This document shows, in pieces, positions 35,943-44,444 of a stretch of DNA of 64,000 bases. The notes below the pieces were generated by a model. It made no database searches, had not been told where the DNA came from, and worked only from the letters and a program-made list of their open reading frames with translations. Source of the DNA: Falsiphaeobacter marinintestinus (lineage in GTDB: Bacteria; Pseudomonadota; Alphaproteobacteria; Rhodobacterales; Rhodobacteraceae); contig NZ_VOGO01000014.1 in assembly GCF_007923355.1 (NCBI RefSeq), positions 1-64,000 on the forward strand, written 5' to 3'. The translations under genes and the position numbers were made by a program. Each line of letters starts with the position of its first letter. Within the stretch, counting starts at the first letter, position 1.

Positions 35943-38900
35943 ATGGAACGCACCCTTTTCGGTTTCATCTGGAAATACTCCAAACGTGACCAACTGATTC
36001 TGTTGATGGTGACCACGACCTTATTCCCGTTGTTGTACCTGACACTGGAACTGCCCAAGCGTATCATCAATGACGCCATCGGCTCGCAGAGCGCGACGAT
36101 TGATTTGTTCGGCTACAGCTTTGATCAGGTTACGTTTCTGGGCATTCTGTGTATCGCCTTCCTGCTGGCGGTTCTGGCCCACGGCCTGATGAAGATGCGC
36201 ATCAACACGATGAAAGGCGTGCTGTCCGAACGGATGCTGCGTCGTTTCCGTTATCTTCTGATCGCGCGCATTCTGCGGTTTCCGCAGCCCTATTTCGAAC
36301 GGGTCAGCCAGGCTGAACTGGTGTCGATGATCACGGCTGAATCCGAACCGATGGGCGGGTTGATGGGCGATGCGATCAGCCAGCCTGTGCTGCAGGCCGG
36401 TCAGATGCTGACCATCCTTGGCTTTTTGTTTCTGCAAAGCTTCTGGTTCGGTCTTGCGGCCTGTGCGCTGATCCCGCTGCAGGCGTGGCTGATTCCGAAG
36501 CTGCAAAAGCAGATCAACCTGCTGAACAAGAAGCGCATTCAGGAAGTCCGCGTTTTGTCCGCCAAGATCGGTGAAAGTGCCGCCGGGGCCAGCGCCTTGC
36601 GGGTCAATGGTGGGTATCGTCATCGCCTGTCCGCGATCACCGACCAACTGGGTCGCCTGTTCGAAATCCGGTTCGAGATCTATCAGAAGAAATTCTTCAT
36701 GAAGTTCCTCAACAACTTCATCTCGCAACTGACCCCGTTTTTCTTCTTTTCGATCGGTGGCTATCTGGTGTTGCAAGGCTCGGTTTCGCTGGGCGCTCTG
36801 GTCGCCGCCCTTGCCGCCTACAAGGATCTGTCGAGCCCGTGGAAAGAACTGCTGGCCTATTACAATCAGACGCAGGACATGGCCCTGCGCTGGGAGGTGA
36901 TTACCGAACGCTTTGCGCCTGCGGGCATGGTCGACGAAACCCTGTTCGACGGTGAGGTCAGCGGCAACCCGCATCTGGACGGCGATATCCGGCTTGAAAA
37001 CGTGTCGGTGCGCGATGTCGATGGCAACGTGGTGCTTGAGGACCTGAATGCGACCATCGCCAAGGGCAGCGTTGTCGGCATCGCCGCGCCCAGCGAAGAA
37101 GACCGGCGTGCCATGGCCGAACTACTGACCCGCGAACTGCTGCCCACCAGCGGCAAGGTGTTCGTTGGCGATGCTGACCTTTCATCGCTGCATCAGTCCA
37201 TCATCGCCGCCCGCATTGGTCATGCCACGTCACGGCCTGTGATGTTCCAGGGCACCTTTGGCGAAAACGTGATGATGCCGATGCGCTACGGGCCGCTGAC
37301 CGACCAGTCCAAAGACGACAGTTTTGCCGAAGCCCAGCGGGCCGGAAACAGCGCCGATCCCTTCGATGCCGAATGGCTCGACCCCCGCATCGCGGGCCTT
37401 GAAACCGCAGATGAGCTGCGCGACTGGTGGCTGACCCTGATCGAAGGTATGGGGTCCGGCACAGCTCTGTTCCGGCGCGGGCTGGAACAGAAGTTCGAAG
37501 CCGAAGATCATCCGGTTCTGGCCGCCAAACTGGTCGAATTGCGCCCCATTGTGCAACAGGCCGTGCGCGACGCGGGGCTGCGCCAGCACGCTTTTTTCCT
37601 GAAGCCCGATCTTTACAACACCGCGCTTCCGGTTGCTGAAAACCTGCTTTACGCCTCGCCCCGGCATCCAATCACCCAGCAGGTGTTGGCCGCCCAGACA
37701 GAATTCATGGCCGAACTGCGCCATCTGGGTCTGGAAGAAACGCTGGTGCAGCTGACCCGCGATGTGATCGATATGCTGCGCCAGATCTTTGGCCTTGATG
37801 GCACCGATCACCCGCTGTTCCGCAAGCTGGGGCTAAACGTCGACACCTATGAAACAGCCGTCGATCTGGTCGAAAAAACCCGATCCGGCAACGCGTCAGA
37901 CCTCAGCGCCGATGACATGGCCAGCCTGCTGATCGTGCCGTTCCTGATTTCGGCCGATCAGATCGGGGCCGGTTTCACGGATGAGCTGAAAGATCGCATT
38001 GTCGAGTTGCGTCAAAGCCACGCGGCCGACCTGCTGCAAAGCCTTGGTGATCTGTTTGTGCCCTTCGACGAAGACGTGTTTACACCCGGTATGACCGTGC
38101 TTGAGAACGCCATGTTCGGTAAGATCTCTGATGCCTCGGGTGGTCGCGCCGATGAACTCCGCCGCCTGGTCGGTGACGTTCTGGCCGAAAACGGCGCGCA
38201 GCAACTGGTGATCGAGCTGATCTATGACATCCCGATCGCGCTTCAGGGGCAAAACCTGCCCGGCGTATTCGCCGAGCCGCTGTCCTTCTCGCGCGCGACG
38301 GTGAAAAAGCCCGATATCCTTATTCTGGATCAGGCGCTGGCCAGCTATGACATGGAGACGCAGAAGTCAGTTTATCGTAACCTGCGCGCGCTGCTGCCTG
38401 ACACCACGGTCATTTACCTGAACGACAGTTTCGAAAACCCGGACGTGTTCGAGACCTATTTCGAGATGCAACAGGGCCGGATTGTCAGCGATGAAAGTGC
38501 GACCGATGTCGAAGAAGACAGCGCCGCCAGCGCCGACCTCAACCGCAAACTGCGGGCATTGGAACAGACGCCGCTGTTCTCGGGCCTCAGCCGCAAGCAA
38601 TTGCGCCTGCTGGCCTTTGGGGCTCGCTGGTACACGGCCCCGAAGGGCGAGGTGGTGTTTCTGAAAGGTGACGAACCGACCGATGGCGCGTACATGGTGC
38701 TCGACGGCGAGGCTGGCCTGTATCTGCCCAAGGACGACGGCGACGATCAGCTGATCGCCAAAGTCGGCGCGGGCACATTGGTCGGTGAACTGGGTCTGAT
38801 CCGTCAGGTTCCACGCGCGCTGAGTATGGTTGCTGAAAGTGAGCTGACCTGTCTGCGCATCGGCGAAGAAGAATTTCTTGCCGTCGTCGAAAATGACGCC

Positions 38901-38951
38901 GCCACGGCGTTCAAATTGCTACAGGTGGTGGCGGGCTACGTATCCAGCTGA
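35943..38951 (+). CDS. ABC-exporter-like protein with degenerate NBD and C-terminal cyclic-nucleotide-binding domain
   Basis: This 1002-residue protein has an ABC type-1 exporter membrane domain at about 15-310 (helices at LILLMVTTTLFPLLYLTL, FLGILCIAFLLAVLAHGL and others). An NBD-like region follows from about 345, but Walker A reads GIAAPSEEDRRA (379-390) with no GKS/T, and the signature is replaced by LSFSRATVKK. Walker B LILDQ (about 793-797) has Gln for the catalytic Glu. Between the two halves lies an extra, mostly helical stretch of some 250 residues. Residues about 872-1000 form a CAP-type cNMP-binding domain with the phosphate-binding motif GELGLIRQVPRALS. It is probably an ATP-hydrolysis-dead transporter relative controlled by cAMP from the cyclase gene 580 bases upstream. 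Confidence 0.85.
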   Translation: MERTLFGFIWKYSKRDQLILLMVTTTLFPLLYLTLELPKRIINDAIGSQSATIDLFGYSFDQVTFLGILCIAFLLAVLAHGLMKMRINTMKGVLSERMLRRFRYLLIARILRFPQPYFERVSQAELVSMITAESEPMGGLMGDAISQPVLQAGQMLTILGFLFLQSFWFGLAACALIPLQAWLIPKLQKQINLLNKKRIQEVRVLSAKIGESAAGASALRVNGGYRHRLSAITDQLGRLFEIRFEIYQKKFFMKFLNNFISQLTPFFFFSIGGYLVLQGSVSLGALVAALAAYKDLSSPWKELLAYYNQTQDMALRWEVITERFAPAGMVDETLFDGEVSGNPHLDGDIRLENVSVRDVDGNVVLEDLNATIAKGSVVGIAAPSEEDRRAMAELLTRELLPTSGKVFVGDADLSSLHQSIIAARIGHATSRPVMFQGTFGENVMMPMRYGPLTDQSKDDSFAEAQRAGNSADPFDAEWLDPRIAGLETADELRDWWLTLIEGMGSGTALFRRGLEQKFEAEDHPVLAAKLVELRPIVQQAVRDAGLRQHAFFLKPDLYNTALPVAENLLYASPRHPITQQVLAAQTEFMAELRHLGLEETLVQLTRDVIDMLRQIFGLDGTDHPLFRKLGLNVDTYETAVDLVEKTRSGNASDLSADDMASLLIVPFLISADQIGAGFTDELKDRIVELRQSHAADLLQSLGDLFVPFDEDVFTPGMTVLENAMFGKISDASGGRADELRRLVGDVLAENGAQQLVIELIYDIPIALQGQNLPGVFAEPLSFSRATVKKPDILILDQALASYDMETQKSVYRNLRALLPDTTVIYLNDSFENPDVFETYFEMQQGRIVSDESATDVEEDSAASADLNRKLRALEQTPLFSGLSRKQLRLLAFGARWYTAPKGEVVFLKGDEPTDGAYMVLDGEAGLYLPKDDGDDQLIAKVGAGTLVGELGLIRQVPRALSMVAESELTCLRIGEEEFLAVVENDAATAFKLLQVVAGYVSS

Positions 38952-38958
38952 ACCGGGT

Positions 38959-39267
38959 TCAGTCGTCGCCGCAAAACAGCGAATACAGCAGCGCGATGAC
39001 CTGTTCGGTGTTAGAGTCCGCCAGCGAATAGAAGATCGTCTTGCCGTCGCGGCGCGTCGTCACAAGACCTTCTTCGCGAAGACGTGCCAACATCTGGCTG
39101 ACAGCAGCCTGCCGGATGTCCAGCAGGCCTTCAAGTTCGCCCACCGATTTCTCGCTGGTGCCAAGATGGCACAGGATCATCAGCCGACCCTCATGCGCCA
39201 GGGTCTTCAGATAGGCCGCAGCCTCGCTTGCGCGGCTAGCCATATCGGTCGGCGTTTCAGGCATGGT
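38959..39267 (-). CDS. ArsR-family regulator, BigR/SqrR-like
   Basis: This protein of about 102 residues, from ATG 39267, is an ArsR/SmtB winged-helix repressor (core LKTLAHEGRLMILCHLGTSEKSVGELEGLLDI, recognition helix RQAAVSQMLARLREEGLV, wing RRDGKTIFYSL). The metal site ELCVCDL of classic ArsR is absent. Instead there is one Cys in MILCHLG and one in the C-terminal LFCGDD, the arrangement of the persulfide-sensing BigR/SqrR group, whose members release DNA when the two cysteines are linked by sulfide species. An in-frame TTG at 39324 would add 19 residues, but it lies in an AT-rich, promoter-like stretch. It converges with the ABC-like gene with seven bases between. Confidence 0.82.
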   Translation of the reverse strand, partial: TMPETPTDMASRASEAAAYLKTLAHEGRLMILCHLGTSEKSVGELEGLLDIRQAAVSQMLARLREEGLVTTRRDGKTIFYSLADSNTEQVIALLYSLFCGDD

Positions 39268-39351
39268 CTTTTCGATAGCTTCGATCGTCACAGCGTGTTC
39301 ACAGTTTGTTTTTTGCTCACTCAAGATAATGTATCAAAAGATCAGTTCAAG

Positions 39352-40584
39352 TCACCCCTTTGAGATGGGTGCACCACCCTGAAATGCGTTCCCGTGCACA
39401 TAATCGCAACTTTTTTCCTGCATTTCTAAGTGCAGACCGCCTCCGGTGAACGGATTCGCGCGTGCAAGCTCTTCATCGACCTCGATTCCAAGGCCCGGAG
39501 CTTCGGGTGCAGGAATGAACCCGTTGTCGACCCGGATCGTCCCTTTGATCAACGCATCGTGGAACGGGGTTTCAATCGATTCCGCCATCAGGATGTTCGG
39601 GATCGACACCGCAAGGTGGATATTGGCGGCCCATTCAATAGGTCCGGCATAAAGATGCGGCGCCATCTGTGCATTAAAGGCCTCGGCCATCGCCGCGACC
39701 TTTTTCATCTCCCAGATGCCGCCCGCACGTCCCAAAGCCGGTTGCAGGATGGTCGCCGCGCCTGCGCGTAATACGGCCCCAAACTCGGCCTTGGTGGTCA
39801 ATCGCTCGCCGGTGGCCAGCGGGATGCGTACGGCCTGCGCGACCTTGGCCATCTCGTCATAGTTATCGGGCGGGATCGGCTCTTCGTACCAAAGTGGAGA
39901 AAACTCTTCCAACGCCTGGCCCAGCCGGATCGCGCCCGCAGTGGTAAATTGCCCATGCGTGCCAAACAGCAGGTCCGCCCGTGTTCCGACGGCCTTGCGG
40001 ATTTGGCGGCAGAAATCGACCGACGTCGCAATGTCCGACATCGCCGGCATATGCCCGCCGCGCAACGTATACGGGCCTGCGGGGTCGAACTTTACCGCCG
40101 TATAGCCCTGCCGGACCATTTCGGCAGCCGTATCTGCAGCCAGCTCGGCCGAGGTCCAGAATTTTGCCATGTCGTGATGGGGCAGGGGGTAAAGATAGGT
40201 ATAGGCCCTGATCCGCTCGTTCATCTTGCCGCCCAGCAAAGCCCAGACGGGCCGGTCACGATCTTTGCCCAGAATATCCCAACAGGCGATCTCAAGCCCC
40301 GAAAACGCGCCCATCACCGTCAGGTCAGGGCGTTGGGTGAACCCGCTGGAATAGGCCCGGCGAAACATCAGTTCGATGTTCTCCGGGTTTTCGCCCTGCA
40401 TGTGGCGTTCGAACACGTCGCGAATGACATGCGTCATCGCCTCCGGCCCGACGGACGAGGCATAGCATTCGCCCCAGCCGGTGATCCCGGTATCGGTCGT
40501 CACCTTGACCAGTATCCAGTACCGGCCGCCCCAACCCGGCGCCGGTGGGGCCGTCACGATAATGTCGAGGTCCTGAAGCTTCAT
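39352..40584 (-). CDS. Enolase-superfamily (mandelate racemase/muconate lactonising) enzyme
   Basis: This protein of about 410 residues has an alpha/beta capping domain (1-125) and a (beta/alpha)7-beta barrel. Barrel motifs: YTAVKFDPAG (strand 2 Lys region), ADLLFGTHGQF (strand 3), LWYEEPIPPDN (strand 4 Glu), LATGERLTT (strand 5 Glu) and MAPHLYAG (strand 7 His). Strand 3 usually provides a metal-binding Asp (DxN). Here that position looks like Gly, and the next landmark residue is His. Members act on sugar acids (dehydratases, cycloisomerases) or lactones. The gene lies 43 bases after the Zn-alcohol dehydrogenase gene, so a joint sugar or sugar-acid pathway is likely. ATG 40584 is preferred, with AGGA upstream; ATG 40602 is possible. 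Confidence 0.82.
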   Translation of the reverse strand: MKLQDLDIIVTAPPAPGWGGRYWILVKVTTDTGITGWGECYASSVGPEAMTHVIRDVFERHMQGENPENIELMFRRAYSSGFTQRPDLTVMGAFSGLEIACWDILGKDRDRPVWALLGGKMNERIRAYTYLYPLPHHDMAKFWTSAELAADTAAEMVRQGYTAVKFDPAGPYTLRGGHMPAMSDIATSVDFCRQIRKAVGTRADLLFGTHGQFTTAGAIRLGQALEEFSPLWYEEPIPPDNYDEMAKVAQAVRIPLATGERLTTKAEFGAVLRAGAATILQPALGRAGGIWEMKKVAAMAEAFNAQMAPHLYAGPIEWAANIHLAVSIPNILMAESIETPFHDALIKGTIRVDNGFIPAPEAPGLGIEVDEELARANPFTGGGLHLEMQEKSCDYVHGNAFQGGAPISKG

Positions 40585-40627
40585 GGGGCGAATTCCTGTC
40601 ATGCAAAAGGCGGCACCCGACCGGGTT

Positions 40628-41719
40628 TTACCGGTCGAACAGAATCACATTGCGCTTGGCGCTGCCAGATTTGGTGTCGACTATCGCCTCGTTGATCTGA
40701 TCCAGCGACCAACGTCCCGAGATCAGCTCGTCCAGCTTCAGGCGGCCCTGCTGGTACAGGTCGATCATCCACGGGATGTCCCGCTGGATCACCACGTCGC
40801 CCATTTTTGATCCGATCATGCCTTGTCCGACCGCCGCCATCATGACGGGCTCATAGCTGGCCATCGCGCCGGAATGCGGCATGCCAATCATGATCACACG
40901 ACCTCCGCGCCCCAGATAGCGGGGGGCTTGTTCATAGGCCGGGATCGCGCCGACCGTGACCAGAACCAGATCGGCCCCGCGCCGGCCCAGTGCTTTGTAA
41001 GACGCCTTCCATGGCGCATCCAGAGACCCCAGAACCCCATGGGTCGCACCAAATTCCTTGGCGACCTCCAGCTTTTCCTCGCTCAGGTCGACGGCAACGA
41101 TACGGCGGGCTCCGGCAATCCTGGCCCCCTGAATCGCGTTTAGGCCAACACCGCCCGCGCCAATGACAACCACGTCCTGACCCGGACGCAATCCGCCCGC
41201 GTTCACCGCGGCCCCAACACCGGTGATCACACCGCAGGACAACAGGCAAGCGGCCTCCATCGACATATCCGCAGGGATCTTGACGATCTGGCTGTGATCA
41301 ACCACGACCTTTTCGGCAAAGGCACCACAGGCCATCGCCTGTTCGATCGGCCCGCCATCGGCGGTCTGGATTGGCCCCTTGGTGCCATTGATCGGCGTTT
41401 CGCAGATCGTCGGCTTGCCCGACGCACAACTGGGGCAGCTGCCACAGGCGCGGATCAGGGTCACGACAACGGTATCGCCCTCGGCAAAGCCCCCCGCACC
41501 GGCGCCAACGCCCGTCACAACACCAGCAGCCTCATGGCCATAGACCGCAGGCAAGAACCCGCCCCATGCGCCTTCTGCAAACGAAATGTCAGAATGGCAA
41601 ATCGCCACGGCGTTCAGCGTCACCTCGACCTGGCCAAAACCCGGCTTATCAATAAGGATCTCCTCGACAACCAGAGGGGCTCCGAATTCGTGGCATACGG
41701 CGGCTTTGATCTTCTGCAT
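40628..41719 (-). CDS. Zinc-dependent alcohol dehydrogenase (class III-like MDR)
   Basis: This 363-residue medium-chain dehydrogenase shows the catalytic zinc ligands AVAICHSDISF and YGHEAAGVV. The structural-zinc loop is CGSCPSCASGKPTIC, and the NAD motif VVIGAGGVGLNAIQGARIAGARRIVAVDL includes the Asp that selects NAD. It oxidises an alcohol or hydroxy-acid to the carbonyl compound. GGGAGA precedes ATG 41719. It leads a two-gene operon with the enolase-superfamily enzyme, so the two probably process the same carbohydrate-derived compound. Confidence 0.88.
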   Translation of the reverse strand: MQKIKAAVCHEFGAPLVVEEILIDKPGFGQVEVTLNAVAICHSDISFAEGAWGGFLPAVYGHEAAGVVTGVGAGAGGFAEGDTVVVTLIRACGSCPSCASGKPTICETPINGTKGPIQTADGGPIEQAMACGAFAEKVVVDHSQIVKIPADMSMEAACLLSCGVITGVGAAVNAGGLRPGQDVVVIGAGGVGLNAIQGARIAGARRIVAVDLSEEKLEVAKEFGATHGVLGSLDAPWKASYKALGRRGADLVLVTVGAIPAYEQAPRYLGRGGRVIMIGMPHSGAMASYEPVMMAAVGQGMIGSKMGDVVIQRDIPWMIDLYQQGRLKLDELISGRWSLDQINEAIVDTKSGSAKRNVILFDR

Positions 41720-41806
41720 CTCTATCTCCCAAAATCCTGCGCTCCAGTTGCACTGCGAGCTTTCAGGAATGCAAGTCTTATGTCCGCTCTGCGGTTGGTA
41801 ATTTCG

Positions 41807-43009
41807 CTATTCGGAAAGGGGCTTGCGCATGAACAACACCAGCCCCACAGCCAGCAGAACCATCGACAGGATAAACGGGGCGCCCGGCAAGTAAAAAGAC
41901 GACTCTCGTTGTGCAAAAACGGCAAAAACTGACGTCATCAGCATCGGCGACACCACCATCGACAAGGCATGCACGCTGCCCAGCACCCCCTGAAGCTCGC
42001 CCTGCGCATTATCGGGCACCGCTTTTGACATGATCCCCTGCAACGCAGGCGACACGACGGCGCCCAACGCGGCAATCGGGGTCAGCACCAGCGCCAGCAT
42101 GCCGTTTCGGACCACAGCCAATAGCCCAAAGGTAACAAAGTCAAAGCCTAGGCCAAAGATCACCGTGTTCCGCTCGCCCCACCAGCGCAAGACAAGCCGG
42201 ATCAGAACCGCCTGCACCAAAGCGGCGGTGATCCCGAACAGGCCCAGCGATATACCGATCATTTGCGGCGACCAGCCAAAGCTTTCCTGCGTGAAATAGG
42301 CCCAGATCGCCGGATAAACGTACAGCGCCACGGAATAGATGAAATAGACCCACAACAGTCGGCTGATCCCGGGCAGACGCGACACCGCGCGAAACGCCCC
42401 CAACGGGTTGGCGCGGGTCCAGGTAAAGGGGCGGCGGATCGCATCTGTGACGGTCTCTTTCAGAACCATCGCGCCCAGCAGAAAGTTCAGCATCGACAAC
42501 GCCGCCGCCGCATAGAACGGCGCGCGGGTGCCCAGCGTGCCCAGCATCCCGCCGATCATCGGGCCCAATACAAACCCCAACCCAAAAGCCGCCCCGATAA
42601 GACCAAAGTTCGCAGCTTTCTCTTCGGGTTTCGAAATGTCGGCCATATACGCATTGGCCGTCGAATGGGTTGCCGCCGTGATCCCGCCCAAAATGCGGCC
42701 CACCAGCAACAGCCAGATTGATCCGGCAAACGCCATGATCAGGTAATCGATGGCCATCGCGAACAAGGACACCAACATCACCGGTCGCCGCCCGAACCGG
42801 TCCGACAGATTGCCGACAACCGGGCTGAACAGGAATTGCATCACCGCAAAGGCCGAGGCCAATACCCCGCCCCACAGCGCCGCATTGGCCAGCGATCCGC
42901 CCTGAACCTCGCGGATCAGGTCCGGCATGATCGGCAGGATCAGCCCGATGCCCATCGCATCCAGCATAACAGTGATCAGAATGAACACGATCGGCAGAGA
43001 TTTTTTCAT
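41807..43009 (-). CDS. Tet(A)-like MFS efflux transporter (TCR/Tet family)
   Basis: This 400-residue protein has 12 predicted membrane helices. The MFS motif between TM2 and TM3 is intact (GNLSDRFGRRPVML), the start MLDAMGIGLILPIMPDLI matches the DHA1/TetA branch, and motif C-like GLGFVLGPMIGG is present in TM5. Family members are proton-driven efflux pumps for tetracycline or other drugs. Environmental alleles often have no known drug. ATG 43009 is chosen because it begins TM1 correctly. The gene is 70 bases after pcaB on the same strand, so export of an aromatic compound is another possibility. Confidence 0.85.
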   Translation of the reverse strand: MKKSLPIVFILITVMLDAMGIGLILPIMPDLIREVQGGSLANAALWGGVLASAFAVMQFLFSPVVGNLSDRFGRRPVMLVSLFAMAIDYLIMAFAGSIWLLLVGRILGGITAATHSTANAYMADISKPEEKAANFGLIGAAFGLGFVLGPMIGGMLGTLGTRAPFYAAAALSMLNFLLGAMVLKETVTDAIRRPFTWTRANPLGAFRAVSRLPGISRLLWVYFIYSVALYVYPAIWAYFTQESFGWSPQMIGISLGLFGITAALVQAVLIRLVLRWWGERNTVIFGLGFDFVTFGLLAVVRNGMLALVLTPIAALGAVVSPALQGIMSKAVPDNAQGELQGVLGSVHALSMVVSPMLMTSVFAVFAQRESSFYLPGAPFILSMVLLAVGLVLFMRKPLSE

Positions 43010-43079
43010 CGTCACGGGCACGCGTCTAGTGAATCGCTGCACGCTAGCGGGACCACCGTTCACATGAAAGGGCGAAAGC

Positions 43080-44423
43080 CTAAGTCTGAGATTGCCGTTG
43101 CGTTCGAACCGCTGCGGCAAAGGCGCGGGCTTCGGCCGGGGCCTGTCCCAATTGACGCGCAGGCGTGAAAAGACAGGCCGTGTCCAGACCGGGCCAGTCG
43201 CGTTTGACCAGAGTTTCAAGCGATGCATCGGTCTCAAACGCCTCGCGGCACAGGGCCTTCACCGCCGCCTGGGCCTCGGGGCGTGGCATATGATCGGTCA
43301 TCGCAAAGCTCAGCGCCTCGGCATGAATCAACCCCAGACCATCGACCAAAGCCGCGGCCATAACCCCACCGCGCGGTTCAAGTGCCGTGCAATAGTCGCG
43401 TGCAATGGTCAACGCCGACGCTGTGCCCAACACAATCTGCGGCAGGCACATCCATTCGGTAAACCACGCCGCCCCGTCGCGCTGATTTCGCGGCATCGCG
43501 GCCCCCTGCAGCACCGCATTCAGCCCCACCGACTGCCGCGCCAGTGCCACCAGAGTCGACGGGGCAATCGGGTTCTGCTTTTGCGGCATGGTCGAGGATG
43601 ACCCAACTCCCCCCGGATCGATTTCCCCAATCCCGGTCTGCACCATCTGAACTGCATCTTCGCCTAGCTTCCCCAAGGCAACCGTCACGCGGGTCATCCA
43701 TCCGGTCAGCCGCAAAACCGCCCCGCGATCGGTGTGCCAACTGCGCTTGGGGTCGTTCAGTCCCAGTCCCTTGGCCAAAGCCGCCCGCACGTCGGGGGCA
43801 TCCGGCCCAAGTTCCGACGCGGTTCCAGCAGCCCCGGACAGGGACACAAAAAGCGATCTGTCCCGCAAGCCGGGCATCTCGCGCAAAAGATCCAGCAACG
43901 GCGCGCCCCAACTGGCCGCCACCGCGCCGAAACTTGTGACCGTCGCGTGCTGCCCAAAGGTCCGGGCGGGCATCGGCAGCTCGGCATGGTCGTCCGCCAG
44001 ATTGGCCAGCCGGTCAAGCACATGCGCCAGATCGGCCTCCATCAGCGTCAAAGCCTGCCGCAGACGCAGCATCAGCCCGGTGTCGATGATATCCTGTGAC
44101 GTCGCCCCCCAATGCACATATTGCGCGTGTTCCGGTGCCTGCATCTCTGTGCGAAACGCGGCCACCAACCCGGGTACGCTCACCCCGTTCTGCCCCGTCG
44201 GTTGCGCCAACGCGCCGGGATCCAGCTGGATTTCCATTGCAGCCCGGGTGATCGCCTGCGCGCTGTCTTGCGGGATCAAACCCATGTCACCCTGCGTGCG
44301 GGCCAGAACGCCTTCGACCAACAACATGGCGCGAATTTCGGCCGCGTCGGTGAACAACCGACCCACGTCAGCGGTGGGGAACAGGCGGGAAAACAAGGCG
44401 CTGTCAAAAACGGAACCGGCCAT
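43080..44423 (-). CDS. pcaB: 3-carboxy-cis,cis-muconate cycloisomerase
   Basis: This 447-residue member of the aspartase/fumarase superfamily lactonises 3-carboxy-cis,cis-muconate to 4-carboxymuconolactone in the protocatechuate branch of the beta-ketoadipate pathway. Landmarks: YVHWGATSQDIIDTGLMLRLR (about residues 100-120), ARTFGQHATVTSFG, and the superfamily signature GSSSTMPQKQNPIAPS near 280. The length is right for PcaB. It lies 21 bases after pcaD. Adenylosuccinate lyase is a relative, but the pcaD neighbour and the VHWGATSQD motif favour PcaB. Confidence 0.88.
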   Translation of the reverse strand: MAGSVFDSALFSRLFPTADVGRLFTDAAEIRAMLLVEGVLARTQGDMGLIPQDSAQAITRAAMEIQLDPGALAQPTGQNGVSVPGLVAAFRTEMQAPEHAQYVHWGATSQDIIDTGLMLRLRQALTLMEADLAHVLDRLANLADDHAELPMPARTFGQHATVTSFGAVAASWGAPLLDLLREMPGLRDRSLFVSLSGAAGTASELGPDAPDVRAALAKGLGLNDPKRSWHTDRGAVLRLTGWMTRVTVALGKLGEDAVQMVQTGIGEIDPGGVGSSSTMPQKQNPIAPSTLVALARQSVGLNAVLQGAAMPRNQRDGAAWFTEWMCLPQIVLGTASALTIARDYCTALEPRGGVMAAALVDGLGLIHAEALSFAMTDHMPRPEAQAAVKALCREAFETDASLETLVKRDWPGLDTACLFTPARQLGQAPAEARAFAAAVRTQRQSQT

Positions 44424-44444
44424 GGGATGTGCCTTTCGGAAAAG

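Noticed and set aside
43010-43237. Upstream in-frame extension of the MFS transporter
   Set aside because: The first 76 codons overlap the 3' end of pcaB and precede the natural first membrane helix at ATG 43009.
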